From: an uncultured Flavobacteriales bacterium
Lineage (GTDB): Bacteria; Bacteroidota; Bacteroidia; Flavobacteriales; Crocinitomicaceae
NCBI GenBank assembly: GCA_946480085.1
Contig: CAMLHZ010000007.1
Coordinates: 124,001-188,000, forward strand
Direction: 5' to 3'
DNA length: 64,000 bases
The position numbers and the translations under genes are program-made. This document shows positions 43,607 through 53,046 of this stretch, in pieces. The notes under the pieces were generated by a model. That model did no database searches. It saw only the letters and a list, made by a program, of their open reading frames with translations, and was not told the origin of the DNA. Every line of letters starts with the position of its first letter. The first letter of the stretch is position 1.

Positions 43607-44959
43607 ATGGAGTGTAGAGGATTACTTTTTAGTGCGTCTTTTTTACTAGGTGCTGCGGGCTTTTCACAAACCGCTCAGCAAGTAGGAAATACGACGGTGT
43701 ACATTGACACGTTGAATTCGGATGTGAATGTACCGTGGGAAATAAAAGTGGAGGGTGATGATTACTTATGGGTGACAGAACGCGGTGGATTGGTCAGTAG
43801 GATCGATCTGCAAACAGGTGTGAAAACCGTGGTTCTTGACCTGACGTCAACAGTACACGCAGTTAGTGAAAGTGGGTTATTGGGTTTAGTTCTCCATCCG
43901 AATTTCCCAACAACACCTGAAGTTTTTCTGGTTTATACCTACGGAACAGAAGATGGTGGTGGTTATTTCAAGGAAAGAATGGTGAAATACGCGTTCAATG
44001 GAACTAATCTGGTAAGTCCGGATATTTTGATCGATGATATTTTGGCGTGGCAGAATCACAATGGTTCGCGGTTACATTTTTTGCCGGACAATACGATTTT
44101 GATGTCGACAGGTGAATGTTATGTTTCCAATCTTGCTCAGGATCCAAATTCGCTTAATGGAAAATATTTGAGAATCAATACGGATGGATCTATTCCAGCA
44201 GATAATCCAACTCCGGGTTCGTACGTTTATTCAATGGGACATCGGAATTCTCAAGGAATTTGTGCATTACCAAATGGAATGATCATCGCTTCAGAGCATG
44301 GTCCAACAACGGATGACGAACTTCAGGTTTTGGCATCATCACTCAATTACGGCTGGCCGTTGATCCATGGTTTTTGCGATGAACCATTTGAAGATAATCC
44401 ATGTGCAACGGGAATGTACATAGAACCTATTCATGCCTGGACGCCTACAATTGCAACTTCAGATTTGGTGTACTATCAAAATGCGGCTTTTCCGGAATGG
44501 AATAACCGTTTGTTGATGACAACGCTGAACGGACAACGTTTGGTGGCAATGCAGTTGGATGCGAATGCAACTCAGGTGGTGGATGAAGATCAGTATTTTC
44601 AATCGCAGTTTGGGCGTTTGAGAGATATCGCCATTGGACCAAATAAGGAAATTTATATTGCTACAAATACAGGCGATCATTCCATCATTCGCATTACACC
44701 GCCAAGTGATGTAGGGATTACAGAATCGACAACGGAAAATTTTATTGTTTATCCAAATCCGGCTAAAGATGAGATTCAACTGGCTTTCAATAATGAGGTT
44801 GAGCAGGTGAAGATTTTGGATATGAATGGAAAAACGATGCTGACAATTGAGAAATCGGAGATGACGAACAAAATTGATATCAGCAAATTGTCATCCGGAA
44901 CATATACGTTAGAGTTAGTTCATGCAGGTGGAATTGCACGTCAGAAGTTTGTGAAATAG
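43607..44959 (+). CDS. PQQ-dependent sugar dehydrogenase-like protein with T9SS tail
   Basis: 450 residues with a signal peptide (LLFSASFLLGAAGFSQ). A six-bladed propeller of the GSDH type covers residues about 40-365: VPWEIKVEGDDYLWVTERGG, GLLGLVLHPNF and NGSRLHFLPDNTILMSTGE. The C-terminal 75 residues form a T9SS sorting domain (VYPNPAKDEIQLAF to RQKFVK). Family enzymes oxidise aldoses using PQQ and calcium. Activity here is not shown. Confidence 0.85.
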   Translation: MECRGLLFSASFLLGAAGFSQTAQQVGNTTVYIDTLNSDVNVPWEIKVEGDDYLWVTERGGLVSRIDLQTGVKTVVLDLTSTVHAVSESGLLGLVLHPNFPTTPEVFLVYTYGTEDGGGYFKERMVKYAFNGTNLVSPDILIDDILAWQNHNGSRLHFLPDNTILMSTGECYVSNLAQDPNSLNGKYLRINTDGSIPADNPTPGSYVYSMGHRNSQGICALPNGMIIASEHGPTTDDELQVLASSLNYGWPLIHGFCDEPFEDNPCATGMYIEPIHAWTPTIATSDLVYYQNAAFPEWNNRLLMTTLNGQRLVAMQLDANATQVVDEDQYFQSQFGRLRDIAIGPNKEIYIATNTGDHSIIRITPPSDVGITESTTENFIVYPNPAKDEIQLAFNNEVEQVKILDMNGKTMLTIEKSEMTNKIDISKLSSGTYTLELVHAGGIARQKFVK

Positions 44960-44972
44960 CATTTAATTTATA

Positions 44973-45017
44973 AAAAGAAAATCCCGTTAATCATTGACTA
45001 ACGGGATTTTCTTTTTT
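44973..45017. terminator. Bidirectional terminator, 17-bp perfect stem
   Basis: AAAAGAAAATCCCGTTA (44973-44989) pairs perfectly with 44999-45015 around a nine-base loop. The outer A/T arms give a U-run in both directions. It separates the convergent sugar-dehydrogenase and DUF4139 genes. Confidence 0.85.
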
Positions 45018-45028
45018 ATAGAAGTTTA

Positions 45029-47041
45029 TTACTCTAAATACACAGCCTGACCTTTTTCGTAGTCAACAGTGTAATCGAATTTGAATGTTTTTGTTTCACC
45101 TGATTTTGTGGTGAATTTCCATGTCAGGATATGTGTATTTTCATCGTAAGTAGCACCTTCGTAAGTTCCTTCTTTCACCTTGATGTCGCTGTTTGTAGAA
45201 ATCGGGAAATGATCTTTGATGATGATTGGAATTGCTGCTCCACCGTTATTTCTGATGGTAAAATCCCAGGTTACTTCGTATTTGTAACGCGAACCAACTA
45301 AACGTGTTTTACTCATTTCCTGACTTTTCTTACGTTCTACTTTGATCTTGTTGTCTTTACCGAAGCTGAAGCTGATGGTATCTTTTGTTGAGTTGACATC
45401 TACATAACTTTTTCCAATATAAGTTCCGTCAAAGTATATGTTCGATTCACCGCTCAATAAGTTCAGTTTTTCCCATCCGGAGATTTGAGCAACAAGGAAA
45501 ACACCTTCATCGAACTTAGGAACACTATGGTATTCGTATGTTGCAGGCATTTGATACGTTGCAATTGGAACGCGGTGATCAGCATTGTCTGAAGGAATGG
45601 TAAACGGCACATCGATCACGAATTCCATACGTAAATCGCGCACCACTTGCGTTGCAATTGAAGTCGAGTAGGTAGCTCCTGTAGACACTTCACCACCGTA
45701 ATAACCATAAGCTTCCGATTTTTTACTTTCCTTTCTCAGTTTATTCTTTTTTGTGACAATGGTTACTTCCTCGAGTGTCGACATGTTGTTGTCGTAATAA
45801 CTTGGTTCAGGGGCATAATATTCGGCATCGCCATCCATCGCATAGCTTCCTGAGGTGGCGTTGCTTAGGTCTTGAACGGTTTCCATTGCAATTTCCTGAG
45901 GAGTAAGAGCAATTTTATAATAAGGTGAATTGATGTTCAGGTATTGTTGGTGGTATCCTAAGTAATCTACCACAAATGTTGTTGTGTTTCTTGGAACCTG
46001 GAAAGAGAATTTTCCTGAAGCATCTGTTGTTACAAAGTTCATTGCGTTTCCACCGATGGTCACTTTTGCAAAAGCCAGAGGCTCACCAGTGCTGATGTCC
46101 AAAACTTCTCCGTGAATGGTTTCACCAAAATAGTTGAACGTTCCTGCGCTTTTGTAAGCCGCTTGTCGTTGCGGTAAACTTGAATAGTAATCCAAATACC
46201 AGGCATCTATTTTCGGTTCTTCAGTGCTTTCGTAAGGATCATTTGTTGAAAGAACCAATTTTACATTCTTCCATTCGATTCCCGTATTTTGAGAAACCAA
46301 TCCTTTTGCTTCAAGAGAAATTGGAGCGTTTACACCTGCAGAACGCATATCGTAATATGGAGTCCAAAATGCATTTGGTGTAATGTAAGAGAAAACGAAA
46401 TCAGCAGAACCACCTTTGTCAGCTGAAAGTTCAACCACCACTTCAGAATAAATGGTCACAGGTAAACTACTTCTTGTATTGATTTCCTGTTCGATTACGT
46501 TTATCTTCTTTGCGAGTGTTTCAATTTCTGATTGTAATTGCGATTTGCGTTGACCGATCTCAGTCAATTTAGCGTGATTGAATGCTACTGCTTCTTTCAG
46601 TTCAGCAATCTTAACACCGCTTTGGTTACTCCACAAGCGACTATTTTCCTGGATCAGTTTTTCATCTGTCAACAAAACATGGTATTCGTCTTCCAAAGCT
46701 TGTTTTTTATCTTCCAGCGATTTTCTGTTAGCAGTCATCGTTTTCAGATCAGCTTCTTTGATGGAATTCTCATCGTAGTTTTTACGAACGCGAACACTAA
46801 GAATAGTAGCATTTTCTGTACACTTCAATTGAAGAGAATTCGGATCAGTAAACTCCGTAATCTTTTCGAAGACGATGAATTGTTTTCCGGAAGTAATGTT
46901 CACTGATTTCTCATGTTGAACCTGAGCACCGTTCTTGAAAACGGTTACTTGCTTGATCGGTGCATTTTCGCGTTTCTCTGTTTGCGCTATCGCCAGAGAA
47001 CCAATGAAACAAGCAATTATTAATGTGAGTGATTTAAACAT
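45029..47041 (-). CDS. DUF4139 (MuiA-like) protein with inserted carboxypeptidase-regulatory-like domain, copy 1
   Basis: 670 residues with signal peptide FKSLTLIIACFIGSLAIAQ. The N-terminal DUF4140 region (PIKQVTVFKNGAQVQHEKSV) is followed by a coiled coil (about 85-190), then DUF4139 strands. A CarboxypepD_reg-like domain (GEVLDISTGEPLAFAKVTIGG) at about 310-385 leads into LEEVTIVTKKNKLRKESKK, like the TonB-box entry of receptors. DUF4139 then resumes (SNIYFDGTYIGKSYVDV) to the C-terminus. It is nearly identical to copy 2 outside the central insert. Confidence 0.8.
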   Translation of the reverse strand: MFKSLTLIIACFIGSLAIAQTEKRENAPIKQVTVFKNGAQVQHEKSVNITSGKQFIVFEKITEFTDPNSLQLKCTENATILSVRVRKNYDENSIKEADLKTMTANRKSLEDKKQALEDEYHVLLTDEKLIQENSRLWSNQSGVKIAELKEAVAFNHAKLTEIGQRKSQLQSEIETLAKKINVIEQEINTRSSLPVTIYSEVVVELSADKGGSADFVFSYITPNAFWTPYYDMRSAGVNAPISLEAKGLVSQNTGIEWKNVKLVLSTNDPYESTEEPKIDAWYLDYYSSLPQRQAAYKSAGTFNYFGETIHGEVLDISTGEPLAFAKVTIGGNAMNFVTTDASGKFSFQVPRNTTTFVVDYLGYHQQYLNINSPYYKIALTPQEIAMETVQDLSNATSGSYAMDGDAEYYAPEPSYYDNNMSTLEEVTIVTKKNKLRKESKKSEAYGYYGGEVSTGATYSTSIATQVVRDLRMEFVIDVPFTIPSDNADHRVPIATYQMPATYEYHSVPKFDEGVFLVAQISGWEKLNLLSGESNIYFDGTYIGKSYVDVNSTKDTISFSFGKDNKIKVERKKSQEMSKTRLVGSRYKYEVTWDFTIRNNGGAAIPIIIKDHFPISTNSDIKVKEGTYEGATYDENTHILTWKFTTKSGETKTFKFDYTVDYEKGQAVYLE

Positions 47042-47101
47042 GTTTATTTCTGTTATGAATGTTTGAGAATCTTGTTACAGGTAATTCTTTGTTTCGTTCA
47101 A

Positions 47102-49126
47102 TTACTCCAAATACACCGCCTGACCTTTTTCGTAGTCGACTGAATAGTTGAATTTGAATGTTTTTGTTTCACCTGATTTGGTGGTGAATTTCCACGTCAG
47201 AATGTGCGTATTCTCATCGTAAGAAGCTCCTTCGTAAGTTCCTTCCTTCACTTTGATATCGCTATTGGTCGAAATTGGGAAATGGTCTTTGATGATAATT
47301 GGAATAGCAGCTCCGCCGTTATTTCTGATGGTAAAATCCCACGTTACTTCGTATTTGTAGTGAGAACCAACCAGGCGAGTTTTGCTCATTTCCTGACTTT
47401 TCTTGCGTTCTATTTTGATCTTATTGTCTTTTCCAAAACTGAAGCTAATGGTGTCTTTTGTAGAGTTTACATCCACATAGCTTTTACCAATATAAGTTCC
47501 ATCAAAGTAGATGTTCGATTCCCCGCTCAACAAGTTCAATTTTTCCCATCCGGAAATTTGTGCAACCAGGAAAACGCCTTCATCAAACTTCGGAACACTA
47601 TGATATTCATACGTTGCTGGCATCTGATATGTTGCAATTGGAACACGATGATCTGCATTGTCGGAAGGAATGGTAAACGGCATATCAATCACGAATTCCA
47701 TTCTCAGGTCTTTTACCACTTGGGTTGCAACGTCTGAATAAACTCCGCCGCTAACTTTAGATGCAGTTATAGGGGCCTCTCTCGAAGGCATTCTATTGAT
47801 ATCCTCTCTAGTTACTGTGACGCCTTTTTGCTGTGTTAAAGAATAGGAAATATTTCCGAGTTCAACACGATTCATTATCTCTGCTTCATCACCACTGTAA
47901 AGTCCTTTACCGTTTCCGCCACCAGAACCTCCCTGACCAAATGGATTTGGAAGATCCTTCAACTTTTCCATTGCAATTTCCTGAGGAATCATTGCAATTT
48001 TATAGTATGGTGAATTAATACCAAGGTACTGTTGATGATAGCCTAAATAGTCAACTACAAACGTTGTTGTGTTTCTTGGAACCTGGAAAGAGAATTTTCC
48101 AGAAGCATCTGTTGTCACAAAGTTCATTGCATTTCCACCAATGGTTACTTTCGCAAAAGCAAGTGGTTCGCCGGTACTAATGTCCAATACTTCACCATGA
48201 ATAGTTTCCCCGAAATAGGTGAACGTTCCTGCGCTTTTATAAGTTGGAGTAGGTTGTGGCAAACTGGAATAATAATCTAAGTACCACGGTTGTATGTTCG
48301 GTTCCTGTGTGCTTTCGTATGGATCATTTGTTGAAAGAACCAACTTCACGTTTTTCCATTCAATTCCTGTGTTTTGAGAAACCAATCCTTTGGCTTCAAG
48401 AGAAATTGGAGCATTCACTCCAGCCGATCGCATGTCGTAATAAGGTGTCCAAAATGCATTTGGTGTAATGTAAGAGAAAACGAAATCAGCAGAACCACTT
48501 TTATCAGCAGAAAGCTCAACTACCACTTCTGAATAAATAGTTACGGGTAAACTGCTGCGCGTATTGATTTCTTGTTCAATCACGTTGATTTTCTTAGCGC
48601 AGTCCTCGATTTCTTTTTTTAATTGCGATTTACGCTGACCAATTTCTGTCAACTTTGCGTGATTGAATGCCACCGCTTCTTTCAGTTCGGTAATTTTGAC
48701 TCCACTTTGGTTACTCCACAAACGACTGTTTTCCTGAATCAATTTTTCGTCTGTCAGTAACACGTGGTATTCGTCTTCCAATGCTTGCTTTTTGTCCTCC
48801 AGCACTTTTCGGTTTGCTGTCATTGTTTTCAAGTCGGCATCTTTCACAGAATTCTCGTCGTAGTTTTTACGTACACGAACGCTAAGGATGGTAGCGTTTT
48901 CACTGCACTTCAATTGAAGAGAATTCGGATCGGTAAACTCAGTGATTTTTTCAAAAACGATGAATTGTTTTCCGGTAGTAACGTTTACAGATTTCTCATG
49001 TTGAATCTGAGCACCGTTCTTAAAAACGGTTACTTGTTTAATAGGTGCATTTTCGCGTTTCTCGTTTTGTGCAAAACTGATTACATAAACAGAACACGCA
49101 ATTGCCAAAGCAAACGCTTTTATCAT
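47102..49126 (-). CDS. DUF4139 (MuiA-like) protein with inserted receptor-like domain, copy 2
   Basis: 674 residues, a tandem paralog of the downstream gene 60 bases away. Signal peptide, DUF4140, coiled coil and DUF4139 are close to identical. The central segment (about residues 390-470) differs completely: a glycine-rich linker, then KGVTVTREDINRMPSREAPITASKVSGGVYS, which resembles the plug-domain entry of TonB-dependent receptors. The pair arose by duplication followed by divergence or replacement of this segment. Confidence 0.8.
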   Translation of the reverse strand: MIKAFALAIACSVYVISFAQNEKRENAPIKQVTVFKNGAQIQHEKSVNVTTGKQFIVFEKITEFTDPNSLQLKCSENATILSVRVRKNYDENSVKDADLKTMTANRKVLEDKKQALEDEYHVLLTDEKLIQENSRLWSNQSGVKITELKEAVAFNHAKLTEIGQRKSQLKKEIEDCAKKINVIEQEINTRSSLPVTIYSEVVVELSADKSGSADFVFSYITPNAFWTPYYDMRSAGVNAPISLEAKGLVSQNTGIEWKNVKLVLSTNDPYESTQEPNIQPWYLDYYSSLPQPTPTYKSAGTFTYFGETIHGEVLDISTGEPLAFAKVTIGGNAMNFVTTDASGKFSFQVPRNTTTFVVDYLGYHQQYLGINSPYYKIAMIPQEIAMEKLKDLPNPFGQGGSGGGNGKGLYSGDEAEIMNRVELGNISYSLTQQKGVTVTREDINRMPSREAPITASKVSGGVYSDVATQVVKDLRMEFVIDMPFTIPSDNADHRVPIATYQMPATYEYHSVPKFDEGVFLVAQISGWEKLNLLSGESNIYFDGTYIGKSYVDVNSTKDTISFSFGKDNKIKIERKKSQEMSKTRLVGSHYKYEVTWDFTIRNNGGAAIPIIIKDHFPISTNSDIKVKEGTYEGASYDENTHILTWKFTTKSGETKTFKFNYSVDYEKGQAVYLE

Positions 49127-49203
49127 AGTATGTTATTTAATAAAATATTCAGATGTGGAAATAACGAAATTCCACAAAATCTATTTCGCAAATGGAAGAA
49201 CTG

Positions 49204-50574
49204 CTAAATTTTCACTGGAAGTTTAAGTTTGTCTAGAGGAATCTCGTAGATATCGAAACTACTTTTTTGACCACTTAAATTAATAGCTGCCATCATCACT
49301 TTGTTCAACTCCTTGTAAATTTTGAAATGCGTATCGTCATTTACTGTATTTACTGAAGCACCTAGGTTAATTGGAGAGCTCCAGCCGCTACCTGTGTTTT
49401 CACAAACGTAAACGTCTAATCCGCCCATTCCTCTGTGGCCATCTGAAGAGAAGAACAAGAAACGTCCATCAGGTGAAATAAATGGAGTTGTTTCTCTTCC
49501 CAACGAGTTAATGCTATCTGGAAGTAAAACTGCAGTTCCCCATTTTTTACCATTGCGTTGAACCATGTAAATATCAGTTCCTCTCGTTCCACCTTTTCTG
49601 TCGGATACAAAGTACATTGTATTTCCATCAGCAGTTAAGGTTGCAGAACCTTCCATAAAAGAAGTGTTGATGCTTTTGTTCGCGATTGGTCGTGCAAGTG
49701 ACCATTTGTTTTGTTTCGTCCACTCAATTTCACAAATATCAGAGCTCTTTGTCATGATTTTGCTGTCGCCATAAGTGATATTTAGTGTAAGAATTCCTTT
49801 CATGTTATCAGCCGACAACCAGTTTAATGCGTCGAATCCATCTGTATTCATTCGCTCAAGATTGTTTGTAATACTGTCCCACATTTTCGTTTCATCGTTC
49901 CAAGTCGCCTTGTAAACATCTTCGAAATACTCCTGATCATCCGGGTTCAATTGTCCGCCAGTAGTATTCCCTCTTCTTGATGTGAAGTATAGTGTTTTTC
50001 CATTATTCGTAAGGATCGGACAATAGTCGTTATATCCTGAGTTGACGTCTCCTGTAAGAATTTCGCGTTGAAGTTTGTCTTTTTCCAAAGCTGTTTTAGC
50101 AAAAGCACATTCGGCAATTTTACCTTCAATGTTGAGTTCTTTAATTCTGTTTTTTTGCATTTCAGTCAATGCCAATTGGTAGTAATGTTGAGCCGAGTCT
50201 AACATTCCCATTCGGTGGTAACTGTTTCCAAGAATATCATAAACTTCACGATCTGTATCAATACCACCTTTCGCAAGTGCGTTAAGTCCGTACTGTTTTG
50301 CATAACCGTAATTGTTCAATTTGTAGTGACAGTATGAAATCCAATATGCAGGTTTCCATGAGTACGGATCCTTCATTGCTGCTTCACGAAAAGTGACAAG
50401 AGCTTCTCTGAATTTATTTTCAAGAACAAGTTGTTTTCCTTTATCAAGGATCAATAAAGCGGCGCTTCTGTCGATAATGCTAGCTGTTGAATCAACTGGT
50501 CCGGGATTGAAAGTGGTATTCGCCTTTGCTGCAAATACGGGTAGAAGTAGTAGAATTGTTACAAAAATTTTCAT
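49204..50574 (-). CDS. TPR plus PD40 repeat protein, exported
   Basis: 456 residues with signal peptide MKIFVTILLLLPVFAAKA. TPR-like helices cover about 45-130 (KFREALVTFREAAMKDPYSWKPAYWISYCHYKLN). PD40-type propeller strands follow, such as NNGKTLYFTSRRGNTTGG, ADGNTMYFVSDRKGGTRGTDIYMV and PDGRFLFFSSDGHRGMGGLDVYV. This resembles the front part of PorE-type T9SS proteins, but the OmpA domain is absent. The function is unknown. Confidence 0.75.
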   Translation of the reverse strand: MKIFVTILLLLPVFAAKANTTFNPGPVDSTASIIDRSAALLILDKGKQLVLENKFREALVTFREAAMKDPYSWKPAYWISYCHYKLNNYGYAKQYGLNALAKGGIDTDREVYDILGNSYHRMGMLDSAQHYYQLALTEMQKNRIKELNIEGKIAECAFAKTALEKDKLQREILTGDVNSGYNDYCPILTNNGKTLYFTSRRGNTTGGQLNPDDQEYFEDVYKATWNDETKMWDSITNNLERMNTDGFDALNWLSADNMKGILTLNITYGDSKIMTKSSDICEIEWTKQNKWSLARPIANKSINTSFMEGSATLTADGNTMYFVSDRKGGTRGTDIYMVQRNGKKWGTAVLLPDSINSLGRETTPFISPDGRFLFFSSDGHRGMGGLDVYVCENTGSGWSSPINLGASVNTVNDDTHFKIYKELNKVMMAAINLSGQKSSFDIYEIPLDKLKLPVKI

Positions 50575-50660
50575 GGTTCAAATGATCATTGAACTACAAA
50601 ATAAACAATATTCTTTATGTTCTGGGTCGTTGAGCGCCGTAAAACGAAGAAAAAATCAAA

Positions 50661-51518
50661 TTAGGCATTGTCGGTTGAAAAATCTGACACCACAATTTCT
50701 CTTGTTTTCTTAAGATCAACAAGATCGTTCATAGCAATGGTTGCTGCTACTATCGACCAAATTGGAGCAAAACTGGTACAAACCCAGAGCAGTAGATTAA
50801 CAACAAATCGGTATAAAAACTCGAACGGGTTATCGCTGAAAGTTGACCAGTCGAACAAAGCAGTTAGGTCAACCGGAACCCAGATCAATAATGAATATAG
50901 CGCTCCTATCGAAAGTGCTAGTCCACGATTGCTTCTGGTGAACTGGATACTTTGCTCCATGTTCAGTTTTAGTCGTTCATTCACGTAATCGAGGAACGAG
51001 AATCCGGAATAGTAAAAACTGATAAAGAAAATGGCGATTAACAAAGGACTTTCTTCTACGCTGTTCCAGCCAATGCGGGCAAACAGATACACAACAATGA
51101 AGAAAGCGTATTCCCACATGATATTTCGAATTGCTAAACGAAAACCGCGTCGAATGTCGTGAAGTAATTGTGTTAATTCGAATTTATAAGTGTTTCCGGT
51201 AATCTTGTATTCTACTTTTTGCGAAAGATGCGAAAGTAAAGGTGAAAGTATAATTACAACCAGGTATTTGGCAAATCGCATGAGAGCAATGGAAACAGAA
51301 AGTTCGAAGAATAGCTGGATCAATAACCAGCCAATTTCGTTCATGTTTGTTGCGTTGTAATTTGGTTTACTTACCAAAATAGAATGTCCAACCTGATAAA
51401 TTCCAAGCATCAAAATGGCCGGAAGGGCTACATACCAATAAAGCTTGTGTTCGATAATGAAAATCAACGCTTTTCGGTAAGATCTTATTCCAATCCAAGT
51501 GTTTTTAAGGAAACGCAT
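50661..51518 (-). CDS. EI24 domain (CysZ-like) membrane protein
   Basis: 285 residues with several membrane helices. Signals include HKLYWYVALPAILMLGIYQVG, LVVIILSPLLSHLSQKVEYKITGN and FISFYYSGFSFLDYVNERL, which match the EI24/CysZ-like family. CysZ is a sulfate transporter in proteobacteria; the role in Bacteroidota is not established. Helix count and substrate are not determined. Confidence 0.75.
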   Translation of the reverse strand: MRFLKNTWIGIRSYRKALIFIIEHKLYWYVALPAILMLGIYQVGHSILVSKPNYNATNMNEIGWLLIQLFFELSVSIALMRFAKYLVVIILSPLLSHLSQKVEYKITGNTYKFELTQLLHDIRRGFRLAIRNIMWEYAFFIVVYLFARIGWNSVEESPLLIAIFFISFYYSGFSFLDYVNERLKLNMEQSIQFTRSNRGLALSIGALYSLLIWVPVDLTALFDWSTFSDNPFEFLYRFVVNLLLWVCTSFAPIWSIVAATIAMNDLVDLKKTREIVVSDFSTDNA

Positions 51519-51525
51519 GGTTAAA

Positions 51526-51625
51526 ATTACTAATTACAAATTACCAATGACCAATTGTGAATGACCAATTCAATGAATTACTGCTATTAGATTCATTTGT
51601 AATTAGTAATCCGTCATTTGTAATT
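51526..51625. repeat. Inverted ATTACTAATTACAAAT repeats upstream of purB
   Basis: ATTACTAATTACAAAT (51526-51541) has its exact complement at 51595-51610, with further AATGACCAATT-type direct repeats inside and a partial third copy after. It forms an approximately 85-base hairpin between the divergent genes. Confidence 0.55.
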
Positions 51626-51632
51626 AATAAGC

Positions 51633-51640
51633 TATCTTTG
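51633..51640 (+). promoter_or_regulatory. -7 element of purB
   Basis: TATCTTTG matches TAnnTTTG and ends 19 bases before the ATG at 51660. Confidence 0.5.
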
Positions 51641-51659
51641 CCCCTTCAATTCAAAAAGC

Positions 51660-53012
51660 ATGGAATTATCAGCTCTTACAGCAATTACACCAGTTGACGG
51701 TAGATATAGATCAAAAACATCCGAATTAGCGCAATATTTTTCTGAGTTCGGATTAATCAAGTACCGCGTTTTGGTAGAAGTGGAGTATTTCATTTTTCTT
51801 GCTGAGCGAAAAATTGGCGCAATGGCTGAAGTTGATTCAGCTGTTTTTCCTAAGCTAAGAGCAATTGTTGACAACTTCAGTGAAGCTGATGCATTGGCAA
51901 TTAAAGCTATTGAGCGTACTACGAATCACGATGTTAAAGCTGTAGAGTATTTCCTGAAGGATAAAATGACTGGACTTGGTTTGGACAGTTATTTAGAGTT
52001 CATCCATTTTGGATTGACTTCTCAGGATGTAAACAATACCGCAATTCCATTGAGCATTAAGGATGCTGTGAACGGAGTAATTCTTCCGGAATTGAATTTG
52101 GTAATTGACATGCTGAAAGGTTATCAGAACGATTGGTCGAACATTGCAATGCTAGCAAGAACGCATGGTCAACCTGCATCACCAACCATATTAGGAAAAG
52201 AAGTTGGTGTTTTTGTTGAGCGTTTGGAGGTTCAAAAATGCACCCTTGAAAGTGCTGTTTATTCCGCAAAATTTGGTGGAGCTACAGGTAATTTCAACGC
52301 ACATCATATCGCTTTTCCTGAGACAAATTGGGTGGAGTTTTCGAATACATTCGTAAATGAGAAATTAGGTTTGACAAGAAGTCAGCTAACAACTCAAATT
52401 GAGCATTACGATCAGTTGGCGGCGTTATTCGATGTTTTGAAGCGAATCAATACAATCATTTTGGATTTAGACCGCGATTTCTGGACTTACATCTCAATGG
52501 ATTATTTCAAACAGAAATTGAAGGAAGGCGAAGTTGGTTCTTCGGCAATGCCGCATAAAGTAAATCCAATTGATTTCGAAAACTCGGAAGGAAATATTGG
52601 GATTGCAAACGCACTTTACGAACATTTATCGGCTAAACTTCCGGTTTCCCGTTTACAACGTGATTTAACTGATTCTACTGTACTAAGAGCTGTTGGAATG
52701 CCGTTCGCTCATACGATTATCGCGTGGAAAGCTTCACGCGTTGGTTTAGGTAAATTGTTGCTGAATGAACAGGCTTTAGCGGATGATTTAACCGCGAATT
52801 GGGCTGTAGTTGCTGAGGCTATTCAAACGATTCTGAGAAGTATTGGTTTCCCGAAACCATATGAGGCTTTGAAAGGATTGACACGTAAAAATGAGAAAGT
52901 TACGCAAGAGTCAGTTCACGAATTTATTGATACACTTGATGTTTCTGCCGACTTGAAAACACGCCTTAAAGCAATAACTCCGCATAATTATACTGGAGTA
53001 GAATTGGTGTAA
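51660..53012 (+). CDS. purB: Adenylosuccinate lyase
   Basis: 450 residues of the fumarase/aspartase superfamily. The signature GSSAMPHKVNPIDFENSEGN contains the catalytic-loop serine. LARTHGQPASPTILGKE and the TTNHDVKAVEYFLK segment carry the other active-site histidines. It acts twice in purine synthesis, on SAICAR and adenylosuccinate. Confidence 0.97.
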   Translation: MELSALTAITPVDGRYRSKTSELAQYFSEFGLIKYRVLVEVEYFIFLAERKIGAMAEVDSAVFPKLRAIVDNFSEADALAIKAIERTTNHDVKAVEYFLKDKMTGLGLDSYLEFIHFGLTSQDVNNTAIPLSIKDAVNGVILPELNLVIDMLKGYQNDWSNIAMLARTHGQPASPTILGKEVGVFVERLEVQKCTLESAVYSAKFGGATGNFNAHHIAFPETNWVEFSNTFVNEKLGLTRSQLTTQIEHYDQLAALFDVLKRINTIILDLDRDFWTYISMDYFKQKLKEGEVGSSAMPHKVNPIDFENSEGNIGIANALYEHLSAKLPVSRLQRDLTDSTVLRAVGMPFAHTIIAWKASRVGLGKLLLNEQALADDLTANWAVVAEAIQTILRSIGFPKPYEALKGLTRKNEKVTQESVHEFIDTLDVSADLKTRLKAITPHNYTGVELV

Positions 53013-53046
53013 CTATCGTTCTAACCTTTTTCACTATATTGTGAAG

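Noticed and set aside
45029..49126. Assembly duplication error for the DUF4139 pair
   Set aside because: The copies differ at many synonymous sites and have wholly different central segments.
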